DNA of 64,000 nucleotides from Zygnema cylindricum (lineage: Eukaryota; Streptophyta; Zygnematophyceae; Zygnematales; Zygnemataceae), in assembly GCA_037447655.1 (NCBI GenBank), contig JBBHKE010001178.1, forward strand, positions 1 to 64,000, in the 5' to 3' direction. Below the pieces are notes generated by a model. That model saw nothing but the letters and a program-made list of their open reading frames with translations, did no database searches and had not been told where the DNA came from. Position numbers and translations under genes: made by a program. Of this stretch, positions 10,703-20,137 are shown one piece after another; positions within the stretch are counted from its first letter, which is position 1, and every line of letters begins with the position of its first letter.

Positions 10703-10739
10703 AACCAGTCAATTCGTTACACTTGGACGATAGACACGT

Positions 10740-11800
10740 GCGTCGATGAAAAATGAAAATTTTCACACGCCCCCAAAGTCACGTGCCGTACCATGTCCGT
10801 ACTATTACAGAGACCTCCTGATGTAACCATGCCCTAATAAGTGGCCAGCGATTCACGATGTAGTTGTCAAAAATTGTACATTTAAAAAGTACAGTTTCGT
10901 ACGCATGTCCGTACTAGAGACCTCCTGATGTAACCATGCCCTAATAAGTGGCGAAATAAACATTGACGCTAATAGCGATTCACGGTGTAGTTGTCAGAAA
11001 TTGTACATTTGAAGTACAGTTTCGTACAATCTACGTACCTTTAAGTTCAAATTTGACGGTCAATCCGTCGAACAACTTTGAATGGCGAAATATTGTAACG
11101 GCGGTTAAAAAACTGTCGCGCTTGCGAACGTCGACCGTCATGAAAAAATAATAGTCGCGGGCGACCCGGTGCTTTGCCCTTTGATTGTCAAGGGATCGTT
11201 TTTGTACACGCGGACCAATAGGAGCGTCACAATTTTTCGTAGGAGTTACATGTACTCCACGTATCAATCCGTTTCCGGTAGTGTACGGATATTTGAGAAC
11301 ACGACAGCGTGGCGTGATGTGACAAATCGCACGCGCAAAACTTAAAAGTACGATACAATACGTTACTGTACTCTATGGTATTGATAACACGACATTTTGG
11401 CGTGACGTCAAATTTGTTTGGACGTGAATCGCCCTTGACGCCAACTTACGTCAACATAAACGTCGCGATGTGGTTAATGTTGCCGTACGAAAAAGCGCCG
11501 ATGACTCAAATCCGTCCGTACAAAAGCATCCTTGACGTCGTAGGCCGCGGGTCAATTGTCGCGATCACTTTGTCGTCGTCGCTGTACTGTAGTATAGAAG
11601 TTTCGAACCGTCCTGTCAAGGGTACAAACTACAAAGAATCGATCGTCGCCGTTGCTGCGATATCGTTTCACTTATTTGTACGACATCGACGGCATCCTGA
11701 ATCCTGTCGTGGCCACCTCGATGTCGTCGGCCGCGGGTCAGCTAGCGGTGTAGTGTACGGATAGTGGCGTGATGTGATGGGATCGCACGCGCAAAAATGG
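10740..11800. repeat. GTAC-rich mosaic of dispersed repeat pieces
   Basis: 10850-10895 and 10975-11000 are near duplicates, each beside a GCGATTCACGRTGTAG terminal motif. 10990-11150 is an inverted relative of 45770-45930 (arm of the foldback family). 11270-11420 is related to 16160-16300 and inverted relative to 48890-48970. No gene seen. Confidence 0.55.
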
Positions 11801-12156
11801 AAAGTACTTTTTTTTACAAGTCTGTCCGTTTACTTCCTTGCTACTGTACTCATCTAGGTGACGACAAAATGGCAAACGTTTCGATTTCTGAGACCGGCGG
11901 TTGTGGACTGCCTTGTCAACATCTCCCCTTGTCTCGTCATTGGAGCGCGAATCTGGTTCTCTTCCTGTCAACCAACCGATGCCTCTATCTCCCTTTCCTT
12001 CCCTCCCTCCCTCCCTCCCTCCCTCCCTCCCTTTCCCCTTCATCAATTCTAGATATTTTGAATATTTTATAGAGGAGAGGGAGAGGGAGAGGGAGATGGA
12101 AAGGGAGAGAGAGAGGAGAGGGAGGGGAGAAGTGAAGTTATTTGTTTTATGACTGG
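11801..12156. other. Spacer with CCCT and GA microsatellites
   Basis: CCCT units at 11996-12035 and GGGAGA units at 12070-12130. 11870-11990 has balanced composition and open frames on both strands, but no splice-supported model could be built. Confidence 0.4.
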
Positions 12157-12248
12157 AGGGTGAGAGGGAAGCTATTGCCAAGTATGCCGTGACAGTCGGT
12201 GCCTTGGCCGCCCTCACAAGAACCCTCCTCGGATCCCTCCTTCCCCAG
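12157..12248 (+). CDS. Possible isolated exon, hydrophobic peptide (uncertain)
   Basis: After a T-rich stretch ending in ctggag, an open segment reads GEREAIAKYAVTVGALAALT and RTLLGSLLPQ, then a good donor CAG|gtacct. It is GC-rich against very AT-rich flanks, and the middle could be a membrane segment. No neighbouring exons were identified and no family is recognised. The minus strand is also open here, so direction is not certain. Confidence 0.3.
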
Positions 12249-12302
12249 GTACCTTTTTCTATCTGTTTATGTCAAATCTTGTCATTTTTAATTTTCACTT
12301 TT

Positions 12303-12505
<203 letters not shown>

Positions 12506-12659
12506 GTGCATTTATATGTATACCGCCATAGTTTTTATACGCTTAGTTTCTCCTTCTTCTTCTCAACACGAAGCCAACAATGGTTTCCTTTCACCTATTC
12601 GAATCTAAATAGTGTGGTTGCACAGCCATCTCTGCCAAGATGCTTCATCTTACTTGAGA

Positions 12660-13110
12660 ACTAACTGTTTTAGTATACATATTTGAACATCTATATCTAA
12701 CTGTTATAATGTGTTAATTATTAGTGTTAACTAACTATTACATTATATTTTTTATAACAGTTTATATTATATTTATCTTAAGAGTTAAAATTAACTGTTA
12801 TATTATACATATTATAACAGTTGTATCTAACCGTTATATTATGTTAATTATTATAAGTATAATAAACTTATACATTATAGTAATTATAACAGTTGAAACT
12901 AATTGTTATGTTATATTTATTATGACAATTATATCTAACAATTACATTATGTTTATTACAATTATGTCTAACCATTACATTATGTTTATTATAATTGTTA
13001 TAAGTATACAATACAACTATAACAGTAACAGTAGTTGTAACAATAGTTCATATATTATACTTCAACTAAAATTATATACATTGGTTATAATATAACTCCT
13101 GCTTCAAGTA
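12660..13110. repeat. Degenerate AT-rich tandem repeat, unit about 40 bp
   Basis: Repeating TAACAGTTATATCTAAC / CATTATGTTTATTATAA blocks. The open frame across it is just Ile/Tyr/Asn low complexity. Confidence 0.65.
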
Positions 13111-13339
13111 TAGTAAACACATAATAACGTGCATTATTGTATATATTACAAATATTTCTTATGTTAAATATGTATTATAACGTTTTATAACGTTTTATAC
13201 TATATCAGTTACATAAGATAGAAATATTATTCGATATGTTATATATATTGTAATTGTCATTATGTATGCGACATTATGTGTTTTTTGTTATTCAGGTGTA
13301 AGTGTGTTTTTTTTCGGCTTTTGGGAGTTCTATTTTAGG

Positions 13340-13478
13340 TCATCTCATTATGGCACGAAAACGTCTTTTTCGATTACATGTTACAGGGTTTGGGAATTGT
13401 TTGTTTCGTGCCCTTTCTTTATTATTGTTTGGTTGTGAGTTTAAATATTCTTATGTAAAAAAAGTAGTTATTAGTTAT
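13340..13478 (+). pseudogene. OTU-type cysteine protease domain fragment
   Basis: The translation includes LFRLHVTGFGNCLFRALSLL and LFGCEFKYSYVKKVV, which matches the catalytic-cysteine region of OTU deubiquitinase-like domains (usual pattern GDGNCLFRAIS...RxxVV). The cysteine is kept, but the aspartate of the usual GDGNC is Gly-Phe-Gly here. Only the first part of the domain is present; no histidine end is found, and the sequence runs into a GAT microsatellite. OTU domains of this kind often travel with transposons, so this is probably a transposon remnant, although an exon of an unseen gene is possible. Confidence 0.55.
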
Positions 13479-13515
13479 TTTTTTTTTTAGAGCATTGTCT
13501 GCTCCTACTGTAAGA

Positions 13516-13657
13516 TGGGCTGATGATGATGATAATGATAATGATGATGTAATGATGATGTAATGATGATGATATTGATGATGTAATGATGATGATAATG
13601 ATGATGATAATGATGGTGATGTAGATGATGTTGATAATGATAATGATAATGACGATC

Positions 13658-13705
<48 letters not shown>

Positions 13706-13922
13706 TAATGATAATGATAATGATAATGATAATGATGATGATGATGATGATAATATTGTTGATGATGATACTGTAATGATGATGATGATGACGATGATGA
13801 TGATGATGATGACGATGATGTTGATGACGATGATGTTGCGATTATGATGACGATGATGATCATGGTGATGATCATGATGATGATGATGATGATGATGAAG
13901 ATGAAGATGATGATGATGATGG

Positions 13923-13959
<37 letters not shown>

Positions 13960-14086
13960 CATGATAATATTGTTGATAATGATACTGTAATGATGATGAT
14001 GATGACGATGAGATGATGATGATGACGATGATGTTGATGACGATGATGTTGCGATTATGATGACGATGATGATCATGGTGATGATC

Positions 14087-14118
<32 letters not shown>

Positions 14119-14135
14119 GATGATGATGATGATGG

Positions 14136-14172
<37 letters not shown>

Positions 14173-14240
14173 CATGATAATATTGTTGATAATGATACTG
14201 TAATGATGATGATGATGACGATGAAGATGATGATGATATA
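13516..14240. repeat. GAT trinucleotide microsatellite, with an internal duplication
   Basis: About 720 bp of GATGAT with GATAAT, GACGAT and GATCAT variants. A block of about 190 bp beginning TAATATTGTTGATRATGATAC is duplicated (from about 13750 and from about 13966), so the tract grew by segmental duplication as well as slippage. The 234-residue open frame on the minus strand is Ile/Ser/His low complexity. Confidence 0.9.
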
Positions 14241-14985
14241 TGAAACTACTGGTAAACTACAAAGTATTCAAAGTATTCAAAGTATTCAAAGTATATACCA
14301 ATGTTTGTAATGTTCGTCAGCCTTTGAGCTGATAATGATGTTCAACAACTTTCTTGGTCTTTAGACTAAGTTGGTTGATCGGAAAAAAAACAAAAAAAAA
14401 TTATTCAAAGTAACAATTCAAAGTATTCAAAGTATATACCAATGTTTGTAATGTTCGTCAGCCTTTGAGCTGATAATGATGTCCAACAACTTTCTTGGTC
14501 TTTAGACTAAGTTGGTTGATCGAAAAAAAAAAAAAATCAAAGTAACAATGTATTCTAATAAACAAGTATTATGATTGAAAACAAGTGTTTGTAATGTTGG
14601 TCAGCCTCCGAGCTGATAGTGATGTTTATGCAACCTTCTAAGTCTTAGGACTAAGTTGGTTGATCACAAAAAAAAAAAAAACAAAGTACTCAAAGTAATC
14701 AATCTACTAAAATAAACAACGAAAATTAATAAATAATAAGTGATTGTAATGTTAGTCAGCATTTGAGCTGATAATGATGTTTATGCAACCATCTGGGTCT
14801 TCGACTAAGATGTTTGATCGAAAAAAAAAAAAAGTACTTAAAGTAATCAACATATTTTAACTATCAATAAATATAAAAGAAAATACGTGTTTGTAGTGTT
14901 AGTCAGCCATCGAGTTGATAATGATGTTGTTCAACCATCTGAGTCTTTGGACTAAGCTGGTTGACTCCTAGTTAAGTTTGATGTT
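14241..14985. repeat. Five-unit tandem array with two conserved hairpins per unit
   Basis: Units are spaced 141, 143, 155 and 147 bp (GTCAGC at 14316, 14457, 14600, 14755 and 14902). Each has a short hairpin (TCAGC-loop-GCTGA) followed by a longer imperfect hairpin (CAAC...GTC-loop-GAC...GTTG) and, in the first four, an A-run of 12 or more after GGTTGATC. Several substitutions keep pairing: unit 5 uses a G-T pair in hairpin 1, and T-T in hairpin 2 of units 1-2 becomes A-T in units 4-5. No open frame. Confidence 0.7.
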
Positions 14986-15300
14986 TTTTTTTTTTCTTAT
15001 TTTTTTCTTTGTTATGTTTACATTTGTTTCTTGCGTTTTTGTTATGTGATCAAGGTTGTATTGCGGTCATTTCTTTTGTTTGTCTTTTTTTTGTTTTATT
15101 TTTTTGTGATATTATGTATTGATAAAAAAAAATATGAAAAATAGACATGCAACACCTTAATATAAAATAAACAAAAACCATTTATATTCTGTTTAAACAA
15201 ATAATGGTTGAATAATGCTAATGGTTTAATGTGTATTCTACATTTAACATTAAAATATTTAATACTACATGATATATTCAGTCCATTCATTCATATCGTT
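14986..15300. other. T-rich then A-rich spacer
   Basis: No gene or repeat structure seen beyond homopolymer runs. Confidence 0.4.
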
Positions 15301-16733
15301 CATTAGATTGAGATCGAACGCTCAAATCAATGTGAAACTTTTACGCTTAATCAAACCTCCTACATGAGCGAAACGCGAATTAAACCATCCACTTGGCATC
15401 GTCATGGTCTTTACCATGTACAATGCAATAGTACAGTGCGTACCATGTACAAAAATCGTACGTGACGCCAACACTGAAATTACGATTCACCGCGAATCGT
15501 AATTATAGTAAAGAAAAAATTAGAGCAAAAAAACAAAAAAAAAAATTAGAGTTGTAAACGCTAATTATTGTGATAGAACCTTTTCACAAAGGAAATTTAT
15601 TCTACTTTATTTAAGTACTCTATACTAGCTTATGTCGGCAATAATTATCCGTGCTGTAATTATAAACACTAAAATATTTAGACATACGAAAACCGTCAGC
15701 CCGTATATTTTGACGTCATTATGACGTTAGTACTGTTTGTCTCATAGATATATACTATTTGTCTCAACTCATACTGTTGTCGTTTAACTATTAAATTTTC
15801 ACATGTAAATTCATGTAAATGTTCACACGGGCGAGAATGTTGTCGACGGACAGAGATATGCGAACGGGTTTTTTTCGATGCGATTTATTTTTTTGGTTTA
15901 GTGCAATTTCACATGCGAGCGCGATTCTATTAAATTATTATTTGTACCTTTTTACTTATAAAATTACAATTTTGCACAGTCAGACATTGTTCATACTCCA
16001 CATTATTTAAAACGAACCTATATTAGGATTTTTTACGCTAATTAAACTTTACCTTAAATAGTATAATGAAAAAATTCGAATCATTTACTCTATTTAACGT
16101 GATAGAGTCGAAATTTAAGGCGACCGAATTAGCGTTATTTACTCTAATTACGATTCGCTGTGTAGTGTACGGATATTGAGAACACGATAACGTGGCGTGA
16201 TGTGACGAGATCGCACGCGCCATAATTAAAAGTGCGATACTGTACGTTACTGTACTGGTATTGATATCACGACACATCGTACGTTACGCCAACACTGAAA
16301 TAACAGTAGTGTACGGATATTGACAAAGCGACAAATTGGAGTGATGTACGGAATCGCACGCGAAAAAATTTAGCGTACGATACTGTACGTTACTCAACCG
16401 GTATTGATAACACGACATTTTGGCGTGACGTCGATTTTGTCTGGACATTTATCATACCACTACAACCACGTGAAATACTACAAATAGGATTGTACCACGT
16501 GTCTCTTTCCTTTGTCACCAAAGACGCCAATCCTAACTCAAAACACTCAACGGCTCAAGATCTTACACAAAAAAAATCGACGTCAATTTTCGTTGTCACC
16601 AGAGACGAAGGCGACTACAATGCTTTTCCCTTTTAGAAAAAGGGCAAAGCAAAAACAATTCACACGGCCGGCGCAGGTTTACTGTAACAAAACTGAGGCA
16701 GCCACATATAAATAAAATGGCTGCGCGCAGGTA
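15301..16733. repeat. Mosaic of GTAC-rich transposon fragments
   Basis: Contains an inverted pair around 15483-15510 (ATTACGATTCACC / GCGAATCGTAATT) and related ends near 16146. 16160-16450 has two tandem copies of a segment with GTACGGATATTGA..GATCGCACGCG. 16395-16640 is the inverted relative of 48640-48860. No gene seen. Confidence 0.5.
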
Positions 16734-17256
16734 CACCGCGCATCGTTATTAGTGTCAAAGTTTAAATAGTGTGGAAGTAAATATACCGTCATTGACGCTA
16801 ATTAAGAATTTAAAAAAAAAAAAAAAACGTATTCTAATTTCGACGTTTATGCTAATTTGGGAACAGCAAAAATGGAATATTCGTTGTACGATTATATACA
16901 TTAATATATGTATCCGTACAAAATATTAAAAATCGTACGCCGTCAAGAAATTTTAATATCCGTACACATAAGACTAATTCACGTATCAGCAATCCCGTTT
17001 TTAGCGCACGATCCTATGCGCGTCTGATTTAACTCATTTTTGTAAAATTTTCACTTGAAAAGGTACATTTGTACGGTCTTACATCAACCGTACACCACTC
17101 TATTTAGATATTATTGTATTCGTCCTTTACGCTATTTTGTACGGTACCTTAATTAACGTCAAGGAAAAATTAAAATCATGTATCATATTTGAGGAAAAAA
17201 ATCAAAATTTTAAGAACCCAAATTAGTGTCGTTGACACTAATAACGATGCGCGGTG
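16734..17256. mobile_element. TA-flanked MITE (523 bp)
   Basis: Inverted ends CACCGCGCATCGTTATTAG / CTAATAACGATGCGCGGTG, flanked on both sides by TA (16732-16733, 17257-17258), the target of Tc1/mariner-type elements. No transposase. A second member in opposite orientation lies at 34609-35146, and a third, split, at 48975-49734. Confidence 0.8.
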
Positions 17257-17546
17257 TAGTTACCCACTTCACGTGAGCTCCACTGTGAAAGCACACACCG
17301 ACAATGTGAATCAATGTGAAGTACTTAATTCAATGTAAGAATGTTGATTCGTAAATAATGTGGCTTCATTTGGTCGCGCGTGACGATGCGTCATTTTAGT
17401 TTCATTGATATTTATACGCAGGTACGCTTTTATATTTTGAACGAAGTTTATTTCGTTTCGTGCGAGTTTATACATGTCGTACTTCGTCCTTTAATTTGTG
17501 TCTAAGTTCAATGTAACGGTTCGCGATTAGATTCCATTTTTGCGGT
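17257..17546. other. Spacer, no gene seen
   Basis: Includes a piece with GTGAGCTCCACTGTGAAAGC that recurs inverted near 34570-34600, so the MITEs at 16734 and 34609 sit in the same larger repeat. Confidence 0.4.
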
Positions 17547-18266
17547 TAAGGGTAAGGTTCCATTAGGGGGAAAATAGCGTTATTTACTGAAAGTTGTACT
17601 CTTTCGTACAGTGCCGTACCAATAAAATAAAATGTCAAAAAAACAAGCCTACTGAATGAGGGATTTGATTCTCCACGTTTATGGGCGTAAACGTGGACCG
17701 TCGGATGCATAATCGGATACGCCATCGTCTGACACTTTAAGTTCGCAACAAGTGACACTTTCAGTTCGCAACAAGTGACCTGGAGTAGGTCAATTCTTAG
17801 CACCTAAACGAATAGCATCGTGCCGCGTGGAAAAGTGAACAAATATCCACGACGACCGCGCGACCATGTGGATACACGTCGCATATGACATGTGCCTTCC
17901 GCCAAGGAGGATGCGAGGCCACCGAAAGCCGCAAGAAAATCCTTGGTAGAGGATATTGTTTCACGCATCTGTTGCCATCAACCAACCATTTTGACATTTT
18001 CGTACGCTTTTACAAATCTTAAGTTTCGCCCGCCCGTACAGATTTTATTCAATATGTCGTACAAGTCACTTTTTACCTTCGCTGGTACAAATATGTGGTC
18101 ACAATTCGCTGTCAGAGATTCTTTGAAGATTTTTAGAATCGTAATCATCTATGACGTGAAAAAATCAAATTTTGCCACGCAAATAAAATGTCTGTTACTG
18201 ACCCAACTCAGTGGAAGGATGGCTCCAGTAAACGATTTTTTGACGTTTATTGAGACCGCCTAATGA
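17547..18266 (-). mobile_element. Member of a ~700-bp repeat family (G3)
   Basis: Starts GTTCCATTAGGGGGAAAATA and ends near ACCGCCTAATGAAAC. Both ends match those of the pair at 47501-48195 and 50952-51646, as does the internal ATGTGCCTTCCGCCA block. Non-coding and non-autonomous. The orientation given is relative to the copy at 47501. Confidence 0.6.
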
Positions 18267-18276
18267 AACAATGCTC

Positions 18277-18840
18277 TAAGGGTGAAGTTCCATCATACGT
18301 TTCTGTAATTGTACGTCAAACTCTACAGACCGGGTCGATTGATAGCCTATTCCCACCGGAGCATTTGATTTTCCGAAAACTCATCGGAAAACGTACACTC
18401 TTCAACGTCATCAAACATAAGCGCGAAAAACAAACCTGCAGTATTGAATGTTCGAAGGACGACGACGGTGGTTCAAAGTCCTACATTGCTTTTGCGAGTA
18501 TAATGAACTAGTCGTACGGATGTTGTTTTGGCTACGTCAGCCTTTCGGCGAAATACGCGATTTTAACCCGACTTCGATATCCGACAATATTTTGAGGAAG
18601 CCGTTTGTACGAATTTAATAGAAAGCTGTACATTATTCCAACCTTCGTCTGTTGCGGAAGTGAACTTTTTTTTCTGGTGGAATAGGCCATGAATGAAAGG
18701 ATCGTCGTTCGACAAATAGAAAAAAAAATTCGCACGTACAAAAGATTTTAAAAGTTTCATATTATGATCTAATTCGAAAAATCATCGGAAAGGGAAATGC
18801 TCCGATGGGAATAGGCTATGAGTCGAAATTCCATCATGTA
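18277..18840. repeat. Foldback repeat
   Basis: Inner arms around 18344-18367 (TAGCCTATTCCCACCGGAGC) and 18798-18822 (its inverted counterpart with small mismatches) would form a long hairpin. Each outer end carries a directly repeated TTCCATCAT motif. No coding capacity. Confidence 0.55.
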
Positions 18841-19317
18841 GACTCTATAAGTGTAACAGCAATAGCGGATCGAACTTGTTTATAAAGGGATATTTAGGTA
18901 TTACGATTGTAGAGTACTAAATTTGGTAGACGTCCGCGAAAGAATCACGCTATTTGGAGTTACATTTTAAAAGTTATAGCGATGGGTGTATTTAGGTGAC
19001 AGCGTGGGGTCTAAATTACAAGTGGGTATCATTGAAACGGGTTAAGGGTCAAATTAGTACCGAAATTACGCGTGTACGTTTCATAAAGTTCTAACGAAAC
19101 GTTTAGTATGTAGAAACTAATGGTTTTATTAGTATTTTCTAGGTCTGAAAAGAAATATAGAAGTCGAGGCAGTCTATGTCTAACTTCTCTCTCCAACTCT
19201 CAAACTTGTCGCAGTCACTGAGAAATTGGAGAGGAAGCTAGAGCCATGGCTACCTTGGCTATCCTGAGGTTTACGGGAATTTTATATTAGGGTTTATATA
19301 TTTGATTAAAATGTATA

Positions 19318-19404
19318 TGCCGGCGGCAGGATTTGAACCATGTACCTGCCGGCCGGCAGACACGAAATAGCCGGTAGCCTTAGCCGTTTCATCTAGAGGT
19401 ATTG
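19318..19404 (-). ncRNA. Antisense tRNA-like segment in the 5' LTR of A
   Basis: On the minus strand: an eroded box A region (TAGATGAAACGGCTAAGG), a hairpin CCGGC-loop-GCCGG, and a strong internal-promoter box B match GGTTCAAATCC followed by CTGCC. The acceptor and T stems do not fold as a standard cloverleaf, so it is tRNA-derived or tRNA-like rather than a functional tRNA. It aligns with the segment in the LTRs of element E (GCTAaCGGCTA...TCTGCCGG...GGTTC.A.TCCTGCCG). Confidence 0.55.
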
Positions 19405-19538
19405 TTACATAGCATATAGTTTGATAATTATTTAGATATGTATTATTGCGATAAACCATTTAACTAGAATTAATTACGGGATACATAGATCCAGTAATAT
19501 GTAATGTACGACTTACGGTACGGACATAAATCAGTACC

Positions 19539-19573
19539 GCGCATTTGTTTCGTAAATGAAACAAATACCGCGC
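19539..19573 (+). other. Conserved LTR hairpin
   Basis: GCGC..TTTGTTTC, loop, GAAACAAA..GCGC. The LTRs of E hold the same hairpin with a different loop and a longer stem (TTTGTTTCG/CGAAACAAA). Perhaps an RNA packaging or regulatory structure; the role is unknown. Confidence 0.5.
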
Positions 19574-20137
19574 ATGTATTTATTACGGCCACGATTAAAG
19601 ACGAATTTAATCGGACGGCCGGGATTAGCGCCGAGATCGCGGAGGAAGATTTCGGCGGTTTGTGGCCATCGCCACATCGGATGACGCGTGGCAAAATTCC
19701 GTTGGATTGTGGAAACTCCGGAGATTATGGCACCGAATCCGGATTTGACATGTGTCGACATTTTGGCCATGTCGTACAATGTCCGTACATAAAGTACACC
19801 GGCAGCTGTACTTTTGCGTACGGAACTCAATTCTGATTGGTTCCGTACATCAGTAGATAGAGTCTGTGAGAGAGATAGGACTTAGAAAAATTAGAAGATA
19901 GGACCCCCTCTCCCAGAGAGCTTCTGTACAAAAGGTCAACTTTGACCCTCCATAACTTACTGCTCAGGGGAGCAAATTCAGAGATTCTTTTTGCTATCGA
20001 CTCAGGGGAGTCTTGTCTTCACAGGGGTGAAGTTGGTCAGAGTTTCTGTCTGCCAGGGTGGCAGTTATTTTTGCTTAAACACAAAGGGGTCAGGATTATC
20101 CTAGAGGCTTCTTGGAAGCTGTCCACTCTGAGGACTT

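Noticed and set aside
13471-14175. 234-residue minus-strand protein
   Set aside because: Pure translation of the GAT microsatellite.
14300-14960. Hammerhead ribozyme array
   Set aside because: The CTGATAATGA and GAAA elements are only suggestive. The conserved CUGANGA core has extra bases and stem III cannot be drawn.
17892-18263. 123-residue plus-strand protein
   Set aside because: Lies within a G-family repeat copy, and the frame is not conserved in the other copies.
19504-19836. Protein encoded within the LTRs of A (and the ~99-residue frame in E)
   Set aside because: Open on both strands and only patchily similar between A and E at the protein level. Nucleotide homology of the LTR explains it.
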